Shown: piece after piece, positions 1 to 6,402 of the stretch
Layout of the letters: every line of letters begins with the position of its first letter
Numbering within the stretch: the first letter of the stretch is position 1
Assembly: GCA_900540935.1 (NCBI GenBank)
Contig: UQHW01000029.1
Coordinates: 1-25,783 of the forward strand
Source of the DNA: an uncultured Collinsella sp.
Lineage (GTDB): Bacteria > Actinomycetota > Coriobacteriia > Coriobacteriales > Coriobacteriaceae
DNA length: 25,783 nucleotides
Direction of reading: 5' to 3'
Made by a program: the position numbers and the translations under genes
The notes under the pieces: model-generated
Database searches by the model: none
The model's input: only the letters and a program-made list of their open reading frames with translations
Told to the model about the DNA's origin: nothing

Positions 1-1227
1 CATAATGGTCTTAAGCCGCTGGTCCACCTCCTCAAAGGTCCAAGAGAAGCGCATGGAGTTTTGGCTCATCTCTAGGGCGGACACGGCCACGCCGCCGGCG
101 TTGGCAGCCTTACCGGGCATAAAGGCGACGCCGTTCTCCTGGAAGCAGGTCGTGGCCTCGATGGTCGTGGGCATGTTCGCGCCCTCGCCGACCACCTTGC
201 AGCCGTTGGCGACGAGCGCCTGGGCATCCTCGAGCAGCAGCGTGTTCTCGCGAGCGCAGGGCAGCGCGATGTCGCAGGGAAGCTGCCACACGCCGCGGCC
301 GTCGCCCTCGTGCCACACGGCGTTGGGCTTCTCGTCAACATACATAGCGAGTGTGACGCCCTTGTCGTGGCCGGAGCGCTTCTTGTTATAGACATGCTCG
401 AGCACGGTGTAGTCGATGCCGTCGGGATCCTCGACCCAGCCGTGGGTGTCGGAACAGGCCAGCACCTTGCCGCCGAGCTGGGCGACCTTCTGGACCGCGT
501 AGATGGCGACGTTACCGGAGCCGTGAACGACGACGTTCTTGCCCTCGAAGGAGTCGCCGCGGCTCTTGAGGTACTCGTCCACAAAGTAGGCCAGGCCGTA
601 GCCGGTGGCCTCGGTACGGGCGAGCGAGCCGCCAAAGGAGAGGCCCTTGCCGGTAAGGACGCCGGTCCACTCGTTGGTCAGGCGCTTGTACTGACCGAAC
701 AGGTAGGCAACCTCACGGCCGCCAACGCCCAGGTCGCCGGCGGGAACGTCGGTGTTGGGGCCGATGTGGCGATAGAGCTCGGTCATGAAGGACTGGCAGA
801 AGTGCATGATCTCGTTGTTGGACTTGCCCTTGGGGTCAAAGTCGGAGCCGCCCTTGCCGCCGCCCATGGGAAGGGTGGTCAGGCTGTTCTTGAGGATCTG
901 CTCCAGGCCCAGGAACTTGAGCATGCCCAGGGTGACCGTCGGGTTAAAGCGCAGGCCGCCCTTGTAGGGTCCAATGGCAGAGTTGAACTCGACGCGATAG
1001 CCGCGGTTGACCTGAACCTTGCCCTGATCGTCGACCCAGGGAACACGGAACATGACGATGCGCTCGGGCTCGACGAGGCGCTCCAGCAGGGCGGCCTCCT
1101 CGTACTCGGGGTGGGCGTCGAGCGCCGGCTGAATGGTGCCAAGGATCTCGGTCGCGGCCTGGATGAACTCAGGCTGCTCGGGATAGCGGGCCTTGAGCTC
1201 TTCGAGAACTTTCTGCGTGTAGCTCAT
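1..1227 (-). CDS. gdhA: NADP-type glutamate dehydrogenase, 3' end outside the window
   Basis: Cytoplasmic enzyme that interconverts 2-oxoglutarate plus ammonium and glutamate. The minus-strand frame from ATG at 1227 is open to the window edge, giving 409 residues; the family is about 445-450 long, so roughly 40 C-terminal residues are missing. It begins MSYTQKVLEELKARYP. The hexameric GDH signatures are clear: GPYKGGLRF near residue 86, the catalytic-lysine motif MGGGKGGSDFDPKG near 121-134, then GRE and the dinucleotide-binding VVVHGSGNVA. A GGAGGA ribosome site sits just upstream of the start. The gene has its own roughly 250-bp leader and appears separate from the selenium genes behind it. 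Assignment as the NADP (biosynthetic) form rests on overall resemblance to the bacterial GdhA family and is less certain than the enzyme family itself. Confidence 0.95.
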   Translation of the reverse strand, partial: MSYTQKVLEELKARYPEQPEFIQAATEILGTIQPALDAHPEYEEAALLERLVEPERIVMFRVPWVDDQGKVQVNRGYRVEFNSAIGPYKGGLRFNPTVTLGMLKFLGLEQILKNSLTTLPMGGGKGGSDFDPKGKSNNEIMHFCQSFMTELYRHIGPNTDVPAGDLGVGGREVAYLFGQYKRLTNEWTGVLTGKGLSFGGSLARTEATGYGLAYFVDEYLKSRGDSFEGKNVVVHGSGNVAIYAVQKVAQLGGKVLACSDTHGWVEDPDGIDYTVLEHVYNKKRSGHDKGVTLAMYVDEKPNAVWHEGDGRGVWQLPCDIALPCARENTLLLEDAQALVANGCKVVGEGANMPTTIEATTCFQENGVAFMPGKAANAGGVAVSALEMSQNSMRFSWTFEEVDQRLKTIM

Positions 1228-1261
1228 GCTTCCTCCAATGATGGGAAACGAAAAATGTTGG

Positions 1262-1284
1262 TCGCGGCACCCTATGCGCCGCGA
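1262..1284 (-). other. Hairpin in the gdhA leader
   Basis: Perfect 7-bp inverted repeat TCGCGGC/GCCGCGA with a 9-nt loop lies 35-57 nt upstream of the gdhA start, so it would be in the 5' untranslated RNA. The rest of the 1228-1441 interval is AT-richer than the genes and probably holds the gdhA promoter, but no convincing -35/-10 pair was found. Confidence 0.35.
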
Positions 1285-1441
1285 GCTTTATCGTGTATGG
1301 ATAATATCGCACTGTTGCTGCAAAGTTTCGCATAAGCCGATGAGCAGATGTTTCATTTTGATTACGATGCAGGTAGAAGCGTTTTTGAGCACCTGATGAA
1401 CAAATCGCGTGTTTCGAAGCTGTTTCGTCAACGTGTTCCAA

Positions 1442-1476
1442 ACCACCACATTGGGGACAGGCACCTTTGTGGTGGT
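1442..1476. repeat. Palindromic intergenic element, REP-like or terminator
   Basis: A 9-bp perfect inverted repeat ACCACCACA/TGTGGTGGT encloses a 17-nt loop that contains GGGGACAGGCACC. It lies 7 nt beyond the stop codon of the DUF3343 gene and could end that transcript, but no real T-run follows on the minus strand. The loop motif resembles short REP-type elements seen repeatedly in some bacterial genomes. Only one copy occurs here, so this cannot be tested inside the window. Confidence 0.4.
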
Positions 1477-1483
1477 GTGGTAG

Positions 1484-1879
1484 TTAGAGGACGAGTTGAT
1501 GGTAGTCGGCGGGGGTTATGCGGCCTTCGGTGGCAGCGCGGAAGGCGGCGAGCGCATCGCCGGAGAACGGCATGGCCCAGCACAGGCCGCAGCCGGCGGT
1601 GATGGAGCCGGGCAGCGGCATGATGCGCCCGGGCACACCGGCGGCAAGGCACAGCTGCTCGCATTCCATCACATCGAAGGTGCTGTCAAACGACACGATG
1701 ATCTTGCGCTCATGGTCGAGGGCATCACCGGACGGGCCTTCGCGGTGTGCCTCACGATACGCCGCGGCGGCCGCTTCCTCTTCCGCAGTATGTCCACAGC
1801 CACCGCAACCACAGGTACAGGGCTCGGAACCATCGCAAGTGCAAGGCTCTCCCGTGTCGGGGCAAATATCGTGAGACAT
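1484..1879 (-). CDS. DUF3343 Se/S-carrier-like protein with Cys-rich N-terminus
   Basis: 131 residues, probably cytoplasmic. Residues about 59-104 match the DUF3343 (putative Se/S carrier-like) pattern: a beta strand KIIVSFDSTFDVMECEQL, then GVPGRIMPLPGSITAGCGLCWAMP, with the conserved Cys97 and a further Cys100. In the family this small domain is often found near selenium and molybdenum enzyme genes and is suspected, not proven, to handle selenium or sulfur. Unusually, the first 30 residues hold seven cysteines (6, 13, 15, 21, 23, 25, 28) in a near-repeat EPCTC...EPCTCGC, followed by an acidic Ala-rich linker. That tail could bind a metal or chalcogen; this is inference. The gene starts 15 bp after mobA, so the two are probably co-transcribed, and it lies close to selC, selB and selA. 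Confidence 0.75.
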   Translation of the reverse strand: MSHDICPDTGEPCTCDGSEPCTCGCGGCGHTAEEEAAAAAYREAHREGPSGDALDHERKIIVSFDSTFDVMECEQLCLAAGVPGRIMPLPGSITAGCGLCWAMPFSGDALAAFRAATEGRITPADYHQLVL

Positions 1880-1894
1880 GGCAACTCCAATCGT

Positions 1895-2527
1895 CTAGGC
1901 GAGTAACTCGGCCGCCGCAAACTCCTCGGGCGTATTGACGTTCTCGAAGCAGAGCGTCGAGCCCGCGGCCTTAACGATCTGCGGCTCATCCATATAACCG
2001 GCCTGAACGCGATTGATCAGGCAGCGAATGCGTTGGCGGTCGCAGGAGAGCAGCTCTTGGGCAACCGGCGCACACGCGTCACGGCGCCAGACGGCGCAAA
2101 GCGGCTCAATCCCCCGCTCCTCGCGCGGCACGCACACATCGAGCGCCTCGGCCTCAACATGATCGGCAAGCGCGCCGATGAGTTCCGGCGAGACAAACGG
2201 CATATCGCAGGCGACGATCGCCACGAGCGGCAATCGGGCCGCGGCCAACGAGCTCGCGATGCCGCGCATGGCACCCGCCGGTCCCTCAAGATCCGACACT
2301 ATTCGCGGCACCAGACCGCCAAACGCGCGCTGCTCAAGATAGACAAGCTCGCTGGGACGCGAAGTCGTCACGACTAACTCGCCGGCAACTGGCGCCAGCC
2401 GACCCAGCACGCGCTCGATGAGTGGCTCGCCGCGAAACGCCATGCGCGCCTTATCGCAGCCCATGCGCGAGGACATCCCGCCCGCCTGGACGACACAAGA
2501 AAGATCGGCCCGTCTTACGGTAGTCAT
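1895..2527 (-). CDS. mobA: Molybdenum cofactor guanylyltransferase (MobA-like)
   Basis: 210 residues from the ATG at 2527. MobA attaches GMP from GTP to molybdopterin, forming the guanine dinucleotide cofactor that FdhF and the orphan oxidoreductase need. The nucleotide-binding signature QAGGMSSRMGCDKARMAF occurs near residue 14 (family LAGGxSxRMGxDKA). VACDMPFVSPEL is the Mg/GTP-binding Asp motif, and ENVNTPEEF near the end matches the family's N(I/V)NTPED segment. The open frame extends upstream to 2761, but those residues are translated tRNA-Sec sequence, so the internal Met with an upstream GGGGGTGG ribosome site was chosen. Downstream DUF3343 follows after 15 bp. The first Leu of the LAGG motif is Gln, a mild departure. 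Confidence 0.88.
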   Translation of the reverse strand: MTTVRRADLSCVVQAGGMSSRMGCDKARMAFRGEPLIERVLGRLAPVAGELVVTTSRPSELVYLEQRAFGGLVPRIVSDLEGPAGAMRGIASSLAAARLPLVAIVACDMPFVSPELIGALADHVEAEALDVCVPREERGIEPLCAVWRRDACAPVAQELLSCDRQRIRCLINRVQAGYMDEPQIVKAAGSTLCFENVNTPEEFAAAELLA

Positions 2528-2617
2528 ACGGCAAACCACCCCCATCGGCATGCTCAAAACCCGGCACACGAAGCCAAATACCGTCGCCGATAAAGCGAGC
2601 GGCACGGCAAACCCATG

Positions 2618-2674
2618 CAAAAACAAAACAGCGCCTTTGCGGCACGCAGCAAGACCGCGAGCACAAAAGCGCTG
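2618..2674 (-). terminator. Possible terminator after selC
   Basis: On the minus strand CAGCGC and GCGCTG can pair around a long loop rich in secondary structure, followed by GTTTTGTTTTT. It begins 9 nt past the CCA end of selC and lies before mobA. The loop is too long for a textbook intrinsic terminator, so this is tentative; mobA might otherwise be read through from selC. Confidence 0.35.
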
Positions 2675-2682
2675 GTAGCGTG

Positions 2683-2779
2683 TGGCGGGAACGTATGTGA
2701 ATCGAACACATCCAAGACGTTTTGCACGCCTCGCAACGGTTTTGAGGACCGCGGAGCCCACCGGAGCCCATCCGTTCCC
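2683..2779 (-). tRNA. selC: tRNA-Sec(TCA), selC
   Basis: 97-nt gene folded by eye with the features special to selenocysteine tRNA. Acceptor GGGAACG pairs with CGTTCCC; the eighth pair is G-A. Discriminator G and CCA are encoded. The D arm GGGCTC-CGGT-GGGCTC has six pairs and the same 4-nt loop as E. coli selC. The anticodon arm is GCGGT-CCTCAAA-ACCGT with TCA in the loop. A long variable arm is built on AGGCGT/ACGTCT, and the T arm is ATGTG-TTCGATT-CACAT. Length is close to the 95 nt of E. coli. It delivers Sec to the UGA codon in fdhF with the help of SelB. Position 33 is C where U is usual. Placement beside selB and selA supports the call. Confidence 0.92.
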
Positions 2780-2791
2780 AAGTGCGGCGAT

Positions 2792-2822
2792 ATTTTACCA
2801 AACCGAAACGGCTCCATCCCAA
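2792..2822 (-). promoter_or_regulatory. Probable selC promoter
   Basis: Minus-strand TAAAAT (2792-2797) lies 12 nt before the tRNA 5' end, a good -10 position for a short leader. TTGGGA (2817-2822) is a weaker -35 at 19-bp spacing. A separate promoter is consistent with the palindrome between it and selB. Confidence 0.45.
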
Positions 2823-2837
2823 AAAGACGAGCAAGAA

Positions 2838-2902
2838 GTTGCGGTGGAATAGTTCCTGTTTTTGCTGCCAAAGCCCCCAACTAGGAACTATTTCACCGCA
2901 AC
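2838..2902. repeat. Palindromic repeat, copy 1
   Basis: 20-nt arms beginning GTTGCGGTG and ending AATAGTTCCT face their complement across a 25-nt loop, with a single G/T wobble. A diverged copy with the same arm core (GCGG[TC]GAAATAGTTCC) occurs at 25271-25338. This copy lies 26 bp beyond the selB stop and just upstream of selC, so it may terminate the selA-selB transcript. The two loops differ, so only the arms are shared. Confidence 0.8.
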
Positions 2903-2928
2903 TGAGGAGGTGGGGCGGGGAGGCCGAT

Positions 2929-4896
2929 CTAGCGCAAGGACCTCAGGCCGCCGGCGTCCTTGTCGAGCACCGTAAAGCGCACGGCATCCAGGTGCTCCAA
3001 GATGCTGATGGCACGTTTGCGCGACACGCCCAGAGCCTCACGCAGCACGCTCGTGGTGGCAGCGCCGCCGGCTGCCTCAATGGCGGCGGCGACGAGCTCA
3101 CGCGCATGGACCTCGGCGGAGGCAGACAGGGCAACGTCGCGCTCGACCTTAACGATCGAGCGATTGAGCGAAAGCTCGCGCAGGGCACGCGTCATGGTGT
3201 CGCGATCGAGCTGCAACTGCTCGCCCACTTCGGGCAACGTCGGTGCATCGAGGCCGGCTTCGTCCAGCAAGGCAACGATACGTTCGCAGGCCTCGCGCAC
3301 CACACGCGCCGCGGCGGCAGCGGAGTGCGGGTCGAATACCTCGGCACCCTCGGCGGCACACACGCCACGCGAGCAGCCCTCGGCAATCAGAGCCGCGGCA
3401 ACGCCATCATCAGCGGCAGGCCACGCAGCATGGGCAACGGCGCCGGGCGTAAAGCCCGTCTCCTTGGAAGACGCCGCGTGCATGGCTGACAGGGTCGCCG
3501 CCAGTGCATCCATCGCGGCGTCGAGCACCACGGCGTCCGCCAAGTAGTCCGCATCACCCACAGCAAGCTTGCGAACAGAGCCCTGCGACACCAACCCGCG
3601 CAGTGCGGCATCGACCTCGCCTACACCAAGATCCAAAGCGTCGGTAACATCAACCGCCGTAACCGGCAGCATCTGCAGCGCCAGCCAAGCGCCCACACCG
3701 CCCGCGGTATCGCCGGACTCAAGCGCCACAAACAGTGCGCGCTCTCCGGCAGAAAGCTCGCGCGAGCGACGGCAGCGCGAAAGCAGCACGCGCCCGCCAC
3801 CGATGAGCATAACGGGCGAATACGACAGCACCACGGCATGGTCTCCGGCACACAGCGGCAGCGGCTCCTCCAGGCGCACCTGCACGGTACGGGTCTCGCC
3901 CACCGCCATGGGGGCCTCACCCTCCAAAAGCATGATGCGGCCGACGACCTCGGCCGTGCCGGCCATCACATGCACGCGCGCGCCCGACTCGAGCACGCGC
4001 GGCTTGGTGCCCTCGCGGCCCAGGTAGGTGAACGTCATCATAAAGCGCAACGTCTGGCCAAAGCGGTCCGCCACGCCCAGCATCTCGCCACGGTCAAGCG
4101 CCGCGACACCGTCACCAACTAGGTTGAGCGCCACACGCTGACCAGGCAGTGCGCGCGGCGTATCGCCATGCACCTGAATCCCGCGCACGCGACAGACCGT
4201 ACGCGACGGCAAAGCCATCAGCTCGTCGCCCACCGCAACCGGCGCATCGTGCAGCGTTCCCGTTACGACAGTGCCGACGCCCTTAATCGTAAAGCAGCGG
4301 TCAATCGGCAGGCGCGGCGCGGCATCGGTGCGCTCGGCACGGTCGCGGCAGGCATCCCAGCAAGCGGCAACCTGCTCGTCGAGCGTAGCCAGCAGGCCAT
4401 CGATCCCCTCGCCGGTCTTGGACGACACGGGCACAATCGGCGCGCCCGCAAACACGGTACCCGACAAAAAATCATCGACATCGAGCTCGGCAAGCTCGGT
4501 CATCTCGGCATCGGCCAGGTCACACATCGTCAGCGCCACCACCATATGCGTGACGCCCAGCAGCTCCAGCACGTGCACGTGCTCGCGCGTCTGCGGCATT
4601 ACGCCCTCGACGGCAGAGACCACCAGCACGGCAACGTCGATGCCTGTCGCACCCTGCACCATGGCGCGCAGGTAATGAGCATGACCCGGCACATCGACCA
4701 GGCCGACGATCTTGCCGCTCGGCAGCGCCAGCTCGCCAAAACCCAACTCCACCGTCATGCCGCGACGACGCTCAACCTCCAGACGGTCGGGATTCTTACC
4801 GGTCAGTGCCTCGATCAGCGCCGACTTACCGTGGTCGACGTGGCCCGCCGTGCCAACGATAACGGGGCATTCCACCAACGCTTCGGCCTCACTCAT
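2929..4896 (-). CDS. selB: Selenocysteine-specific elongation factor SelB
   Basis: 655 residues, cytoplasmic GTPase that carries Sec-tRNA(Sec) and binds the SECIS hairpin to recode UGA. P-loop GHVDHGKS is at 18-25, the switch region RRGMTVELGF near 44-53, DVPGH at 68-72 and SSKTGEG is the G5-like segment. The base-specificity motif reads TMCD at 123-126, whereas E. coli SelB has TKAD and most GTPases NKxD, so the usual lysine is Met here. The middle holds the beta-barrel domains (RCFTIKGVGTVVTGTL). The C-terminal third is the winged-helix region that reads SECIS RNA, ending ISILEHLDAVRFTVLDKDAG. The ATG overlaps the selA stop (ATGA), implying coupled translation. No truncation is seen. Confidence 0.95.
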   Translation of the reverse strand: MSEAEALVECPVIVGTAGHVDHGKSALIEALTGKNPDRLEVERRRGMTVELGFGELALPSGKIVGLVDVPGHAHYLRAMVQGATGIDVAVLVVSAVEGVMPQTREHVHVLELLGVTHMVVALTMCDLADAEMTELAELDVDDFLSGTVFAGAPIVPVSSKTGEGIDGLLATLDEQVAACWDACRDRAERTDAAPRLPIDRCFTIKGVGTVVTGTLHDAPVAVGDELMALPSRTVCRVRGIQVHGDTPRALPGQRVALNLVGDGVAALDRGEMLGVADRFGQTLRFMMTFTYLGREGTKPRVLESGARVHVMAGTAEVVGRIMLLEGEAPMAVGETRTVQVRLEEPLPLCAGDHAVVLSYSPVMLIGGGRVLLSRCRRSRELSAGERALFVALESGDTAGGVGAWLALQMLPVTAVDVTDALDLGVGEVDAALRGLVSQGSVRKLAVGDADYLADAVVLDAAMDALAATLSAMHAASSKETGFTPGAVAHAAWPAADDGVAAALIAEGCSRGVCAAEGAEVFDPHSAAAAARVVREACERIVALLDEAGLDAPTLPEVGEQLQLDRDTMTRALRELSLNRSIVKVERDVALSASAEVHARELVAAAIEAAGGAATTSVLREALGVSRKRAISILEHLDAVRFTVLDKDAGGLRSLR

Positions 4897-6350
4897 CGGC
4901 GCACCGCCTTCTCAACGCATGCGGCAAGCGTCGACGCCGCCGTCTCGATATCGCGGTCACCCACGAGCGTGCGCACATCAAACAGGACGCGATCGTGCGA
5001 GGCGCGCGTGACGACCGGCGTGTCGAAATCTTGGACGAGCGAGCGCTTGAGCGCGTCGACAGACAGGCGCCCGTCGACCGGGCAGACGGCCACGCACATC
5101 GTGGGTAGCTCGACGGTAGGAAGCGAGCCGCCGCCGGGAGTCGACGACTCCTCGACGATTTCCACCTGCACGGCGCGCGGGCAACCCGCCTTATCGAGGC
5201 CCGCCACCATTAGCTCGCGCAGTTTGCGTGCGCGGCGCTCCAGATGAGCCTGCGGAAGCGTGAGCATGTTTAGCACCGGCACCTCGCGATGGGCCACATC
5301 CGCCCCATCCATGTAGATGCGCAGTGTAGCCTCGAGCGCCGCCAGTGCGAGCTTGCCCGGGCGCAGGGCACGCATAAGCGGATGCGACCCGCAGGCCTGG
5401 ACCAGATCGCGACGGCCCATGATAATGCCCGCCTGTGCGGCGCCCAGCAGCTTATCGCCCGAGCACGACACGATATCGAGCCCCGACGCCACCGAAGCGG
5501 GCGTAGTCTCCTCGCCGCCGCGAACCAGGATGTCGTCAGGCAACAGCGCCCCCGAGCCCTGGTCTTCATAGAACAGCAGGCCGTGCTTATGGGCCAGCGC
5601 GGCGAGCTCCCTTGAGCTCACTTCCTCGTGAAAACCCTCGATGCGATAGTTGGAAGGATGAACCTTCAGGATCATGGCCGTTTCGGACGTAATGGCGCGC
5701 TCGTAGTCGCCCAGATGCGTGCGGTTGGTGGCGCCGACCTCGACGAGTTTGGCGCCCGAGGCCGCCATGACGTCGGGAATACGGAAGCTGCCACCGATCT
5801 CGACGAGCTCGCCACGGCTGACGATAACTTCTTTGCCCGCGGCATGAGTCGCCAGCACCAGCAGCACCGCGGCGGCATTGTTGTTGACGACCAGCGCATC
5901 CTCGGCACCGGTAAGTGAGCGGATCAGTTGCGCGGCGTGCTCCTTGCGCGACCCGCGCGAACAGGTGTCGACGCTGTACTCGAGCGTGCTGTAGCCGCGC
6001 GCAACCTCGGCCACGGCTTTGGCGGCCGATTCCGCGAGCGGGGCGCGACCTAGGTTGGTATGGATGACCACACCCGTGGCGTTGACGGCAGGACGCAGGC
6101 TCGGCAGCGCAGAGCGATGCGCACGCCACTCGATGGCCGAAGCAAGGTCGCGCTTAGAGCGCGGGGCGGCACCGGCGCGAATGGCGGCGCGCTCCTCGTC
6201 GAGCTCAGCCGTGACGGCGGCATGCACCACCGCGTCGCAGGTCTCCCCCGCCGCCTTCACTACCGGCCACTCGGCAAGCAGCTCGTTGACGGAAGGAATG
6301 GCGCGCAGGCGGGCGCGCACCTCATCGGACATGTTCTGGCTATCGCTCAT
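4893..6350 (-). CDS. selA: L-seryl-tRNA(Sec) selenium transferase SelA
   Basis: 485 residues, PLP enzyme that converts Ser-tRNA(Sec) to Sec-tRNA(Sec) using selenophosphate. Length and motifs fit the bacterial SelA family: SVNELLAEWP near 20-29, RPAVNATGVVIHTNLGRAPL at 86-105, SRGSRKEHAA near 131-140, VNNNAAAVLL near 155-164, and the PLP lysine in CSGDKLLGAAQAG with Lys300 (Lys295 in E. coli). The N-terminal domain that grips tRNA(Sec) is complete. The start at 6350 has an AAAGG ribosome site about 8 nt upstream. The stop overlaps the selB start by the ATGA arrangement. It follows the molybdopterin oxidoreductase by 52 bp and may share its transcript. The selenophosphate synthase SelD that would feed it is not in the window. 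Confidence 0.96.
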   Translation of the reverse strand: MSDSQNMSDEVRARLRAIPSVNELLAEWPVVKAAGETCDAVVHAAVTAELDEERAAIRAGAAPRSKRDLASAIEWRAHRSALPSLRPAVNATGVVIHTNLGRAPLAESAAKAVAEVARGYSTLEYSVDTCSRGSRKEHAAQLIRSLTGAEDALVVNNNAAAVLLVLATHAAGKEVIVSRGELVEIGGSFRIPDVMAASGAKLVEVGATNRTHLGDYERAITSETAMILKVHPSNYRIEGFHEEVSSRELAALAHKHGLLFYEDQGSGALLPDDILVRGGEETTPASVASGLDIVSCSGDKLLGAAQAGIIMGRRDLVQACGSHPLMRALRPGKLALAALEATLRIYMDGADVAHREVPVLNMLTLPQAHLERRARKLRELMVAGLDKAGCPRAVQVEIVEESSTPGGGSLPTVELPTMCVAVCPVDGRLSVDALKRSLVQDFDTPVVTRASHDRVLFDVRTLVGDRDIETAASTLAACVEKAVRR

Positions 6351-6402
6351 GTGCAGCCTTTCAAAAGAAACGTGGATCAGTCGAATACATCAGCTGAGTC
6401 AA

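Noticed and set aside
310..1335. 341-residue plus-strand open frame over gdhA
   Set aside because: It lies opposite an intact glutamate dehydrogenase and has no recognisable domain.
2528..2761. 78-residue N-terminal extension of MobA
   Set aside because: It overlaps the selC gene, and MobA proteins start close to the nucleotide-binding motif.
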